A stretch of 64,000 nt of DNA from Antedon mediterranea (taxonomy: Eukaryota > Echinodermata > Crinoidea > Comatulida > Antedonidae). The stretch is from the NCBI RefSeq assembly GCF_964355755.1, contig NC_092670.1:29687795-29751794 (forward strand), read 5' to 3'. A model generated the notes under the pieces. The model was given only the letters and a program-made list of their open reading frames with translations. It did not search any database and was not told where the DNA came from. The position numbers were made by a program, and so were the translations under genes. This document shows, piece by piece, positions 22,923 to 34,339 of this stretch (its first letter is position 1; each line of letters starts with the position of its first letter).

Positions 22923-24540
22923 TTAATTATGAAAACCCAAATTTGATAGCAAAAATCATCCGAATTTATGTTATAAACGATGAATTTAGCAACAAAAACT
23001 TAATCCAAACGAGCGTATTTATGGCACGCCCTTAGTGCCTTTAATAGGAGAACAATGAACATTCTTACTATGATCGTTTTACATAATATAATTTTTTTTA
23101 TTTTTTTATTTTTTAGAAAAACATCACATCGACCGAAAACAAAGGTAATATATTAAATATGATTTTATTAAGCATAGAAATGTGTTATTATTTATGTTAG
23201 TACATAATATACGAAATAATGTTCAATACTCATTATTTTATTAAAGGCACTATATGCGTGCGATATTCTATGACTTGGATACTCTCGTTTGATTTAAGTT
23301 TTTGTGGCTAAACTCATCGTTTTTAACATAAATTCGGACAATTTTTGCTATAAAAGTTGGGTTTTCATAATTAATTAACAATTATCTACTCTCGTTTGGC
23401 AAGTATTGCAACATTCTGAGTCTCGTTTTTGTTTCCGTTTCGGTGTTTTGTAGTAGGACCGCGCTCGCGAAAGACAACAGTCGTTCACGTGGGAAGGGCC
23501 GTATGTCATCGCCTTTGTTGAGGATAAAAATTATCCTAGTTTAGGCGATCGGGCGCTGCACGACCCTCCCCATCATGTTCTTGAAGGCGCCATGAGAATT
23601 AATTTTATTAGCGATGTAAGTAGGCTTTACAAAAAACAAAACTTGTAGACCTGGAGACAACATTTTATTTTTTTAACATGTTTGAGTGAGATGTTCGGCG
23701 ATATAATACACACGTGTGTACTCACGACGTCGATGTAAACAAACAGCCAACTTCTACTTCCGTCTGAGTGTATTGCATTTTGGGTAATGATGACGTTTTG
23801 CTCGACGACCACCCATAGATTTAACCGGTTATTTCGGAGCACAAATTGAGCAGAAACGCGGTCTTGTTATTGTTATCTATTTTTAATCTATTTTAAAATA
23901 ACCGGTTAAATTGCGTTATGCAGCAGAAACAGACCCTTTGGTTACTGATAGACACTCCACAATATCCAAAACAATGAGAGAAATACACATACGGCATGAA
24001 TATGACACTTGGCAAAAAAGTATCAGGAAGAAGTTAGTGAAAGCCTGCAATAAACATCCAGAACTGTAAAGGCCTTGGCAGAAAGCTAATCATTTTTGGT
24101 GGTCTGCTGAAATGTGTGATGTAAGTTACAATCAGTTCAAGGTTGATACTGTAATGATCACAACTTTCTTAACATTGTAATTCTAAAAAAAAGGAACTTT
24201 ACAATTGAATGGAAAACACTTCAAATCAAATTGTAAATAAATTAAATAATTTATATCATACATTTTGATTTTTTAATGGACTAAATATGGTGAATTAACA
24301 AATCCAATTGTTTCAATACATTATACAAAGGAGAGATTCTATAGTATAGCATACTTAAATCTGGATTCAGGTCAACCTTTCTTTTTAGACTGTTGTTGCA
24401 GAAAATGATGAAAGAAGGATGATCTGATTAGAACACCAACGTGAATGTGAAAGATGACATTCAGATTTGGAAAATACTCCACCAGGTAGCATCATCTCCA
24501 CAGCACTCAAGAAATTAGCTTTGGAAAAGCTGTATTGCAT

Positions 24541-25335
24541 GCTAGTAAAGGCCTTCCCATAGAGGAGAAATGTTTAAGAATAAAGTCATTAGACAACCTT
24601 CCAGATAATGTCAACATAGAGAAACACGGTAAAGGTGGCTTCACTTCAATTAATAGAACTAAAGCAATCATAGATTATAATTGTCGTGATTACATATCTT
24701 CCACCTATTTTTGTCGAAGGACTTCCCACACAATGTATGCGTGTGCCGATACCAGTGAACAATGTATATTTGGCAAGTGTGATCTTTGATGTAACTTACA
24801 ACAGTTGAATAGCAACAGTGGAATGGCTACACTGGATAAGCACTGAAGGCAGATGGCTAAATATTCAACACAGTGGAACTGTATTGAGAATGTCTAGAGC
24901 AGCTGCAGCAAATCTTTGCTTCATTTCTGATATACCTTTATAAGGCAAGGACAACATTTGCTCTGAGAAAGCAAGAGAAAATGGCAAGCATAATAGTAAT
25001 TACAGATTGACTTGAATTATTCTATTGTTCAACAAAATGAATTTCAAAGTGGACTCATGACCAGGTGACACTGTTTACTGCTTGTGCTCATATTAACAAT
25101 GAATGTGTCAAATCACATGTTATTGTAAGTGATCATTCTCAATCTGATGGAGTAGCCAGTCAATTCAAGCATTTATTTACCAATATAGCATATAATAAAG
25201 AGCTCTACAAAATAAATCTTTCTTGAAAATTGTTTCCACAAGTCACGTGAAGTAGATAGTATTGGCGGAAGTGTAAAGAGGACTGTATGGAATTGCAAGG
25301 GCAGTCATTTGCATCAGACAAATCTGACTATAAAT
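24541..25335 (+). pseudogene. Second fragment of the Cys-rich multicopy family (compare 571-2975)
   Basis: Plus-strand pieces give CIFGKC (near 24765), QVTLFTACAHINNECVKS (near 25055), SDHSQSDGVASQFKHLF (near 25130) and SREVDSIGGSVKRTVWNCKG (near 25250). SDG..SQFK and the DGIGG.VKR block are the central and late motifs of the family whose N- and C-terminal blocks occur at 571-2975. Stops and frameshifts break it. Neither locus alone has the full order. Confidence 0.5.
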
Positions 25336-25469
25336 GGCAAAGGAAATCAGTGTAGTGTTTGTTTGAAAGATGTGGATGGCGCTATCATGATCTTTTTTTT
25401 TTAATTTGTAATTTTGATGGTGATGATTTAAAATTATTATTATTATTATTTGAGTACACATTCTATTTA

Positions 25470-26110
25470 AATTGGAAACTGCACCTGCCACTTTCCAAAG
25501 ATTGATGAACTTAGTTTTTGGAGACATTAACTAGACAGAAGTTCTAAAATATTTATAATATATAATAATTACAAGCATGTTTCACATCATATTTTGTAAT
25601 TTCTATGTTTCCATGCTTAATTTGCATATTCAAAATGGCCACATCAAAAATCATAAAATACATACCAGTACCATATTTAACTATATTTATTCAAAGCTTT
25701 TAATTTATTTGTGTTAATTGCCACCTTATTTATAGAGTCCTGGTGAATTCTTCATAATGGTTATCAAAGTTTTTAATTTGCATATTCAAATTGCAGTATG
25801 CTAATAGTATAATAAAGCTACATGTTTAAGATGGTAATATACTTATAAAAGGTTATAGTTGATCCACAGATACTAGCCTCATTGATTGTATGTAAGAATT
25901 TATGCAAAATTCGGTCATATGCAATAACCCTAATTTGCATATGCAAAATAACTTTGATATTCTGTAATAACTTGCTTAAATACGTTATTTTTGTTATATT
26001 TAAAGTTTAAATTAATGTAGTACTTTTATAGATGACATACGTTATTTAGCTTTTAGTTATGAATATTATAATAGACTCGAAATAGAAATGGCTAATTTGC
26101 ATATTTAAAA
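25470..26110 (+). repeat. Tandem repeat of about 158 bp with octamer ATTTGCAT
   Basis: AATTTGCATAT recurs with ATTTGCAT at 25620, 25777, 25933 and 26095, spacings of 157, 156 and 162 bp. The rest of each unit is strongly diverged. Two more octamers in reverse orientation (27721 and 28042, 321 bp apart) lie on the other side of the RTE-like remnant. Confidence 0.5.
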
Positions 26111-26139
26111 TGGGGCGCATTTATTAATTTTCAAGCCTA

Positions 26140-27520
26140 GCTCCATAGCTGTCTATTTTGAGCTGTTCTCATCCATGTTATACACATATTTCTGTGAAAT
26201 AATGTCATGCCACCTCACTTTACAATTCATTGAAAAGTTCATGATTCATTGGATTTCACACTGTTTCTTGGTATAGTGACAATATTTTTCCTCTACCATC
26301 TGTCAGCCATGGTGCCTAGATGAACTGCTAAAGACTTCTTTAATTTTATAGCTTTCATTAATCAGTAACCTTTGTATGACCTTGAATCATAGACATTTTT
26401 TTCTTTCATCTGTTCCATTTCCCTATGTTTCTACACCATAAGTTATTAATGGCAATGTATTTTGCTTTTCATTACAGTCATTATCTTGACAAAAGGTACT
26501 CCTTACTCTTTGCTTTATTTCATTTTTAAGGTATTATGGTTTGTGTTAATTGTTTGACCCAAATATATATTCATCCACTTCAGATCCATTAAATAATGTT
26601 TGATTATGTATTGGTTTCTTGAGAGTATAACTAGATCATAATCATTTGTAATCCTAATTCCTTAGTTTTATCACTCAACTCTGGTATCATTAGTTCTCGC
26701 TCAACTGAAAATATCATTTTTTCACTGTTATCATTGAGAATTAAGTTTACATAGTGTTTCTTGCAATGCACCATTAAAACAATTTGGAGAAATAGAGTCT
26801 ATGTTGTGACTCATCGGCAGATATTATTGTTGCCACTTTTCTTATTTATTAAAATAGAATGTATAATATCCTTGAGTATATTGATTGTAGAACTGCAAGG
26901 ACATCTTTTTTCGTAACATTTCTCTATCAATTGGTTAATAATATGCAAATGGTCAGTGGTAGATTCCAGTCCTGAATCTTGTTTGCTTTCTTAAATGATT
27001 AAAGTCAAGAATCTCTGTAATTCTATTTGCAATCTTCATAAAAGGTTGTAAATATTTTATAGGAGACTGTGTGCTAATACCAAAGATATGTTGATGATGA
27101 TACTCTTTTTTTTGGTGAAAATTTCTCCATTATCCGATATTTCGTTGTTCACTGGGTATATACCAGGTTTACTAAGTGTGTGCAGATACCTCCTCCACCT
27201 TCTATCTATTATGATAGCTGGAGATTTCACTTTCTGTATGTTTTATAGTGCATGTTTAACTTCCCTTATGTTGATTGGAGGTATTTCATCAGTGTTAACT
27301 TGGTATATTGATATATGGGATCGCAACCTCTATTTTGCTACTGTGTAGACCTTTAAATAATACATTATATTCCCTCAGTTAAGGTTTTCCTGATTAATTA
27401 ATACAGAGTTCAGAATTTTCTACCATCTGTGTACAAATTTGCTATTTTAGCTCTCTTCTTACTCAGGCTACATTTCGTTGAGTGTGGTTTGTTGCTCGTC
27501 CACCTTTTCCTGATGTTGTT
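26140..27520 (-). pseudogene. Heavily degraded RTE-like LINE
   Basis: Read on the minus strand from 27520 down, family motifs appear in order: EVKHAL.NIQKVKSPA near 27230, ILDF..LRKQTGFR near 26985, ILLTNQLIEKCYE-like near 26930, LFNGSEVDEYIF near 26570, LPLITYGVET near 26440, APWLTDGR near 26310 and MRTAQNRQLWS near 26160. These match RTE-type reverse transcriptase through the C-terminal DGRW...AQDR.LW end. Many stops and indels make it dead. The clade is inferred from the motif string. Confidence 0.6.
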
Positions 27521-27559
27521 TCCCATCAAAGATGCATTGTCCCCTCAAACATAACAAAT

Positions 27560-28060
27560 ACTACTGCCTGGTTAAAGATGATCTATTGTGGTTATTAATG
27601 ATCTAAACGGATGCCATAACCTCCAATATTTTTTTCCAGATAGATAATTCTAAATTTTAGAAATTAAGTTTCCTACTTCTTCTTCAAATTCTGTTGACAA
27701 ACTTTTCTATCGTTTTGAATATGCAAATTAAGCAGATCTAGCTATTATTAATAATAACTCAGTTTTAAGAACATCTTAAACTTAGTAATTAAGAATCCCA
27801 TTTTAGATCTAATTCAAACATAACAAAAATAAAAAATTTCAGCAAGTTCAGAAATGTAAAGTTATTTTGAATATTTAAATGCATATGACTGAATGTTGCA
27901 TAAATTCTAACACATTTGCAATCAGTGAGACCAGTAATTTGTGGATGAACTGAATACATTTTTAGCAACATAATAAATAAGTGGTTCCCATAATATCTAA
28001 AACATCTATTTTAAACTATTATCATGTACCATAATTTGAATATGCAAATTATGAGCTTAG
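27560..28060 (-). repeat. Inverted counterpart of the 158-bp octamer repeat
   Basis: ATATGCAAATTA at 27719 and 28040 lies 321 bp apart, about two units of the repeat at 25470-26110, in opposite orientation. GCATATGACTG near 27880 may mark the middle unit. Confidence 0.35.
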
Positions 28061-28284
28061 ATTGACACTAGTACGATAGCAAAATAAGGTGGAAATAACA
28101 CATCAATTAAAGACTCTGACTTAGGGGTTAAATATGTGCTTGTATACTGCACCTCGAAAAGAAGCCCATGGGCTACTTTATTATTTGGTACTCTCGGGTG
28201 GGCCTCTTTTGAAGATGGGCTTGTTTTCTTTCGAAATTACTTTTGAAAATGAATTTCTACTAGTCTAGTATTACATTCTTTGGT

Positions 28285-28560
28285 ATGGTATCCAAAGAGG
28301 TATCCCCAGATACAAACAAGGTTCACAGAGTTGCGCTGTCTATTTGGAATGGTTATTTTCCTTTGCAGAATTCTCAGTTTAAATGGGATCAAATTAAAGC
28401 ATTGAAAACACTTAAAAATGCACTATATTCTCACTACTACACAGCACATGCCATACTGTACTTTCATCCCATACATCAGCAGATGTATATGCAGATGCAA
28501 GTTGGGTGGGACTAGCAGGCAGATTGGCACAAAATGGACCTAAATCAATTTTTTTTGTGG
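28285..28560 (+). pseudogene. Ty3/gypsy pol fragment
   Basis: The plus-strand frame 28285-28515 has SQFKWDQIKALKTLKNAL followed by AILYFHP. After one frameshift YADASWVGLAGRLAQ follows. This is the classic junction between reverse transcriptase and RNase H in gypsy elements (F.W..e...F..LK..L..aPvL..fd........tDAS..glGavL.Q). The flanking element is not recognisable. Confidence 0.6.
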
Positions 28561-28841
28561 AAATTGATCATTAATAACAACTGAAATCAATATTCCGAAA
28601 ATAGAATGGTGGGCCTTTCGTAGCATCGGGTATATAAAAAGGAAACTTCTTAAATATCAGCATTATTGTAAAAGGGTCATTCTGTAAAATTAGGGTCAAA
28701 TGGGATTTTCTCATGTAAATCAAGTTCGGATGCATCTTGACTAATAAGCAGAATTTTTTTTTATTATTATTATAATGTTAACAACCTACTTAATGGCTAC
28801 CCAATGCGATATTTATACTTTAAAAATGATTTAATTTATTA

Positions 28842-29845
28842 ATGCTGACACACATATTTAATAATCTCCGTGTCCCTGAATTCCTCAGCAATGGAGAAAA
28901 CAAAACCCGCTTGGTGAACATTATTCAGGATGTGGTTATTGCGAGAAAAGCAGAGGTTCTTGAGATACTAGGAAGTGACACACTATTCTACTCAAATGAC
29001 AATGTTTGCCATGTCATTACCAAGGAGATTGTTAATCTCCAGTGAACTGTCCAGTAATCAAGATGAGGCAGACACAAAATTAGCCCTTCATGCCTCTTAT
29101 GCTCTAAAATACAATCCAAACGGTATAATAATTGTTAGAAACCACTCCGGAGATGTTGACATCAACGTAATTATCATAACCCTGATTACAGATGAATGTG
29201 AACGAGTACTTATTGATTTTAACACAGGAAATTATGGGCAAGTATTTCGATTGTCAGATGTCGACATGTCTACAGAAGAAAAGGCTTCACTCATTGGATT
29301 TCATGCATTCACAGGGAATGACTACATTTCAGCCTTTTTTTCAGAAAGGTAAAACAACATGCTGGAACATTTTGCGAGACAATCCACGATTCTACTAGCA
29401 AGTATTTATGGATGTTGGAACAGAATGGCTACCTTCAGAAATATTGACAAAACAACTGGAGGAATTCGTATGCTTGTTGTTTGGCAGTCGTAGACTAAAA
29501 AGCGTAAATGCAGTCCGATTTTAAACATTCAAGAGGAAATATGAATCGGATAACAGAATCATAGACCTGTTACTGTTGCCACCATGTAGGAGCAGTCTAT
29601 ATCTTCATATATTACGCTCTTGTTTTGTAGCTAGAATCTGGAGGCTTTCTTTAATCAGCTGTCCACAATTACCTTCAGTAGAACACCATGGTTGGACTGA
29701 AGACAACCAAGTGAAATGGATAGAGACAGCATTTCCAGATGATGTAGCAAGTATTTTGCTAACCGACGGAATTGAAGATAAGGAATATGAAGAAAGAAGT
29801 GATGAAAGTGACGGGAGTGACGATAGTGACAATGAAGAAAATTAA
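28842..29845 (+). pseudogene. FEN/PIN-like nuclease-domain gene of a multicopy family, frameshifted
   Basis: Three frames form one protein of about 330 residues. 28842-29045 has RVPEFLSNGENKTRLVNII. 28975-29352 (from about 29043) has DEADTKLALHASYAL, HSGDVDINVIII and GFHAFTGNDYISAF. 29576-29845 has LPPCRSSLYLHI, VARIWRL, HGWTEDNQVKWIE and an acidic DDSDNEEN tail. EAD, S.DxD and GxDY blocks in this order resemble the acidic metal site of FEN1/XPG-like nucleases. The family is widespread as unnamed genes in cnidarian, echinoderm and fish genomes. At least two frameshifts plus stops (for example near 29398 and 29523) make this copy inactive. The nuclease reading is my inference. Confidence 0.55.
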
Positions 29846-29849
29846 AGAC

Positions 29850-30300
29850 TCTATTGAGGTTTGTTGCTTTATTTTATTAACTACATGATACCACATGAAC
29901 TAAAGTTAATGATTGAAAGCGACATGTGAAATGTTTTTTACAGCATTGAGCTGACGGATTCAGATTCATACACAGATGATCAGGAAAAACTTTCCAGATT
30001 AAATACACGGCCATTACATATTCACAACCATTTTCTCCGTTTTACTTGCCATTTTGGCCTGTATGGTGGTGGACACAATATTTAATTTGAAGCATGTTAT
30101 TACACAAACCAGCTTCATAATAGTATACTGTGGTGTGTATTGCTAAATAAACTGATATTTATAGCTAAAATTATGACTTTTTCTAATTTTAACCTATTTT
30201 AGACGCCATTTTGCCTAAATGGTGGTCGTCATAATAGTTTGAAAGCATGGTATTTTACATATATGCTTGATGGTAGTTTATAAAGGGTATGTGACCATAT
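29850..30300. other. Non-coding sequence downstream of the nuclease-like pseudogene
   Basis: No gene is recognised. A short reciprocal pair, GCCATTTTGGCCTGTATGG near 30050 and GCCATTTTGCCTAAATGG near 30205, suggests repeat-derived sequence. Confidence 0.35.
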
Positions 30301-30316
30301 TTAATTGTTTCATTTT

Positions 30317-31455
30317 TGTTTTAAAATGGACCTGAAATGGATTTTCAATTTTTTTCATTTTAGAATGATGTTTTGGGGGCTATTAGGTGTTGTTAGAATG
30401 TATATTGTTACAAAATATAAATTGGCCCTTTTGGGGAAAGCCCCATTTGAAAATCAAAAAAATTCGCGGGTGACGTCACTTTGCGAATATATTTCTATCC
30501 CTCCAATGGACAATTTGCAGTTTTTTGGCTATAACTCTTGAAATCTATGGAGTATTTTCTAAAAAATGCTTGTGCATTTGCAGAAACGTATTTAGAATTT
30601 TTTTAGATAAAATTATTACCGTATAAACGGTTATTCATCGAGTAAATGACGATTTAAAATCTTAAAATCAACGGTTTTTTTCTGGCAATACCGAAGTTGG
30701 CCTGGCAACGTTGTCCGGGATACAGCTCCGTGCGCAATGATGCGTATCCATATTTTCCGTTCGTGTATTTTGTATATCGTTCGTAATTTATACTGCTAAA
30801 ATGTGTTAGTTTCTTTAGTTTTTAGTTTAGCAGAATTAAATTAGTAATATGAGATGATAATTTATTTCTCACGAATCAGGCAGTTCGAAAACGAATTTTA
30901 TTCATATTTTACTTTGGCTTGACAATGAGCGCAGCAAGTTGTTGATATCGCTTTGGTCCTTGGATGCAAATGAAACGGAGCCTCGCCGCATGATGTGGGT
31001 GGTGGATCGACTCCGCGCGCTGGATTGGGGGCCTAGGCCTAGTGAAGGTTTGGGAGGTAGGCCTTCTAAATTCGGGTTTTATAATAAACGAAGTACATTT
31101 TAGGGACCTATATTTCAACAACATTAGATATTGAATAAATTAGTATTATTAGTGTCAACGCTTCGCGTATCTTTCCAGGCTGTCGATCATTCACTGACTA
31201 TCGGGCGGCATACACGCTCTCGGATATCATCGTGTGTATATGTGACGTCGTGAATATAGAGGCTTCCGACGGCCGTTGAAATAGAATATTGCAATGGCGT
31301 GAGTAATTTTCGCTAATTTACCATGGTATCTTAAAATTTCGTTTTTACTCAAAATACTATACATTTTGTTTTTATTTGTATGGGTTTGTGTTAATTTGAT
31401 ACATTTAAATAACATGTGTGAATTTCTTGAAAATCGAAATTCCATTTCAGGTCCA
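30317..31455. mobile_element. Possible fold-back element with AAAATGGACCTGAAATGG ends
   Basis: TTAAAATGGACCTGAAATGG near 30322 is repeated in inverted orientation near 31440 (CCATTTCAGGTCCATTTTAA), about 1.1 kb apart. Further short inverted matches flank both. The interior has a TGACGTCA site at 30472 and no coding sequence. Borders are uncertain. Confidence 0.4.
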
Positions 31456-31599
31456 TTTTAAGTAATACTTATATACTTATAAAATATGATTTTTTTTTAG
31501 TAAAATGGGGCTATTTTGGCAGCCATTTTGATTTATCACCCCAACCCACCCCAAAATGCGCGTTTACCTGAACTTTTCTGTTCATACACATGATAAGGG

Positions 31600-33220
31600 C
31601 CCAAGAAAACATTGTGTCATTAATGTCCTCTCCGGGTGGCACCTTCTGAAGCCGGTCTACTGTAGGTTAGGTAAGAAGTCAATTGTTGACTTGTTTTGAT
31701 TGTTGTTTGTTTTGTTTTCTTTGTCATGCTGGCTAGGTCTGTCATATAGGCTAGGCTGGTACGTAAATTGGTGTTGTCATTACGTGTCCTCTTATTTTAC
31801 AACAACTACGTTATAAGGCAATAAACAAAAATAATGTATATAATAGGTCTGGCTAGGCTTAGACGCCTAATTTGTTGACATACTCTCTCAAAATAATATT
31901 TAATAAATTCCATTTGAAGTCTAAAAAGTGGCTTAATTAATAATTAGTAGTTAGCCTAGCTAGGCTAGGCCTGCTATATTATATTATTAAAGATGGTTGA
32001 TAATTGCTAGGTTTTATTTCAATGATTGAGACGTTTTTCTTTCATGGCCTAATTAATATTGGTGTAAATTGTAACCAACAATTTAATTGGAAGTGATTTT
32101 TCTCAGACTTAAAATTTATAACATCTCAAATAGGTAGAGTGGTGTGTATGAGAAGGTTGACTATAATAGTACAGGTCTATACTAGGTCTAGTAAGCAGGC
32201 TTGTGCTTTGTTTTGTAGGTGTAGTCTATGTCAATAGTACAAACAAGGGCCAACAATTTGCTGGAAAATCAATACAAGTAGTAAACTGTGTTCAATAAAG
32301 TCTTTCTACATGTCGACGTAATGTTACGGTGAGTTGTGTTAAATTTTCAAATCAAATAACGATACTGATAATCGAGCAGGACCGCTAATATTAACACATT
32401 TTTACGCGATTGTTAATGGGTTCTTTCGAGGGTTGCTGGGAGTGTTGCAAAACCAAGGCTGGTGACTCACAGCCAGGCCCGCATGAAAATTGATAAATTT
32501 ACAGGTTTTGATGCTTCAACCCAGCCTAGGACATCTTTTTTTGCTGATATCTTAATCTAGGATTAGACTAACTTTCACTTGTTATTTGAAAATATCAGAC
32601 CTTAAAATAAAAGTGTACAAAAAAGGTGAAAAATGATTGCAGATTTTAATGATTGTTAATGTTGATTTTTCCTGTAAAGTTGTTGAATCAGGATTGACAG
32701 GAAAACAGGCTTAAACAACACATTTCGTATATTATGAATACAAAAATAATCTGTGTAAGAAAGTTTAGTTTTTGCTATAGTGCCATTATATTAAAGATGT
32801 ATATAATTCAATAACAAAGGTCAGAGCCAAAAACAAGTTTAACACAAGCTTACCTTCTTAACATCGCCATGTACATACTGTATGCCTTGTCCACTTCCTT
32901 GAGGTACGTCGTTCGACCGGCGACTACTATTAGTATGCCTACCTAGCAAATTTAGAAGAAACTATAGTTTACTAGGCCTTGCCTATTTTGTGATACGGGT
33001 AGGGTAGGTTTGGCCAGTATGCGTACCTTTTTATGGCCAGCGGATATTGCGCAATATGGCCATCGGGCGTCCAATTATGGCGCAATAATTTTTCGATGGC
33101 AGCATCCGTTCGGTCCATGCGTGTGAAATACGTACAATGCGACAGAGGGTGCTATATACATAATTAATTTTATATATACAGCATTTGCAAGTAGGGCAAG
33201 CCTAAACTGAGGCCTCTAAA
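31600..33220. other. Intergenic sequence rich in TAGGCCT-type words
   Basis: I find no coding block, RNA gene or repeat border over this 1.6 kb. Many GCCTAGGC and TAGGCTAGG words occur, which is typical of the whole window. Confidence 0.45.
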
Positions 33221-33607
33221 AGTAGGTATCCCAATGAAGCGGATTTCCGTTATGGCGATTTTAACACGTTCATGAAATTTCAAAAAGTGACATGTCTTTG
33301 AAGTTAAAAATATACTATTTCTTATGTAGCCATGTGAATAAAATTTATTTCTAGAAAGATCTTGTTTAAGATTTTATTTATATATATTTTTAATCTATGT
33401 TTATTAAATATTTTAATAGAAAACGCGAGTTAAAAAGGAGGTACAAAAGCCGGCGAGCCGAAATCCGCGCGCTAAAAATAACTTCGGAAAACACCTACCC
33501 ATTTTCAAAACACGATCGCTCGGCGACCATAATAGGTGGTGTAGTAATTTTTGTTGCATGTTATCAGGCTTTCAATACTCTTTATTTTGATATGTAAATT
33601 GGTTATT

Positions 33608-34339
33608 TACCTCCGCCAAGGAGGTATATGTAATCGGTAGCGTGTGTTTGTTTGTAACTTGGCCAAATTGAAAATTGGCCAAGTATGTTGATCTGTTTGG
33701 TTTGTGTTTGTTTGTTTGTTTGTCATCACTCTAGCGCTCACAGTTTAGATTCGAATGACTCCAAATTACTTCCATACATGTCACCTGGTGTAAGGACGAC
33801 ACTGCCCAATTTTGGTTAAAATCTGGACCACGGTCCCAATTCTGGACCACTTTTAAAATTATTTTCAGACCTGCTAGTGTTAAAAGATAGGACAGAATTA
33901 TCAAAAGCCGGTGAGCAGTCTTAAATTAACAAGTAAACTAAAATTGCATTTTCTCGAGAACTACTTCTCTAAAAAACTTCATTTTTGTATAAGAGGCAAG
34001 AGTTATAATTTGTGATTTGTAGTTTTAAAACATAAGTTGATTTAATATACAGGTTTTTTGATGCTAATAGTTTAAAAAAACCTCATTCTTTTCAAATTCA
34101 CCCGTGTGTTTTTCGCGTTGCTGTTCTATTGTTAGTCTACTGAAGCTATTGTTAGTTGAAAGACTGGTTACATAACCTTTACAGCAAACTCGTATACACA
34201 TGATTGTAGTGAAATTAGCCTAAATCACAAACAGCATTAAGACACGCACAAATATATATTTATTTTTTTTACCGGAGAAATCTTATGTAGGAGAATTTTA
34301 CAGTAGGCGGAGGTATGCACTCTCGGAGTGGCTTTCTAG
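33608..34339. mobile_element. CCTCCGCCAAGGAGGT-type MITE inserted in copy 2
   Basis: Sequence absent from copy 1 starts TACCTCCGCCAAGGAGGTAT and ends GGCGGAGGTATGCACTCTC...CTTTCTAG. GTTATT occurs on both sides (33602-33607 and 34339-34344). CCTCCGCC...GGCGGAGG inverted ends and the GTTTGTTTGTTTGT tract are familiar from a repeat common in marine invertebrates. Comparison with copy 1 gives the empty site directly. Confidence 0.65.

Larger units (their letters stand above)
22256..23936. mobile_element. PIF/Harbinger-like non-autonomous element with internal fold-back
   Basis: The ends are GGGCCTGTTTCTGCTGCATAA (22256) and its near reverse complement ending GCAGCAGAAACAGACCC (23936). TTT flanks both sides (22253-22255 and 23937-23939). 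Removing the element joins two coding-like parts of the surrounding pseudogene in frame (DTL / VTDRH), which confirms the borders. GGGCCTGTTTC ends and 3-bp duplications are usual for PIF/Harbinger. The interior has two arms of about 210 bp in inverted orientation (about 22836-23045 and 23243-23460), six TAACCGGTTA palindromes and no clear transposase. Confidence 0.75.
21058..24540 (+). pseudogene. Relict DDE-transposase-like gene with internal duplications and an insertion
   Basis: Plus-strand pieces in order are WASQPHCSG...NIALATATLF (21124-21210, repeated with changes at 21465-21570), KSVFYEVQKDHLLPSI (21615-21665), YTIMDTQNDLILASK and NSYWLENEGLKRCLQEI (21963-22095, donor GTTAGA), NLKIDTL (22229-22255), VTDRHSTISKTMRE, HEYDTWQKS and IRKKLVKACNKHPEL (23941-24068), NHFWWSAEMC (about 24090) and STALKKLALEKL (about 24500). 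YTIMD, VTDRH and HEYDTW fit a DDE-type catalytic core seen in multicopy Kolobok-like families. A Harbinger-like element splits the gene at 22256-23936. There are several frameshifts, and KKLVKACNKHPEL also occurs near 21220. The name is inferred. Confidence 0.6.

Noticed and set aside
27088-27348. Plus-strand hydrophobic 86-codon frame
   Set aside because: It is the complement of the minus-strand RTE-like relic, whose motifs explain the sequence better.
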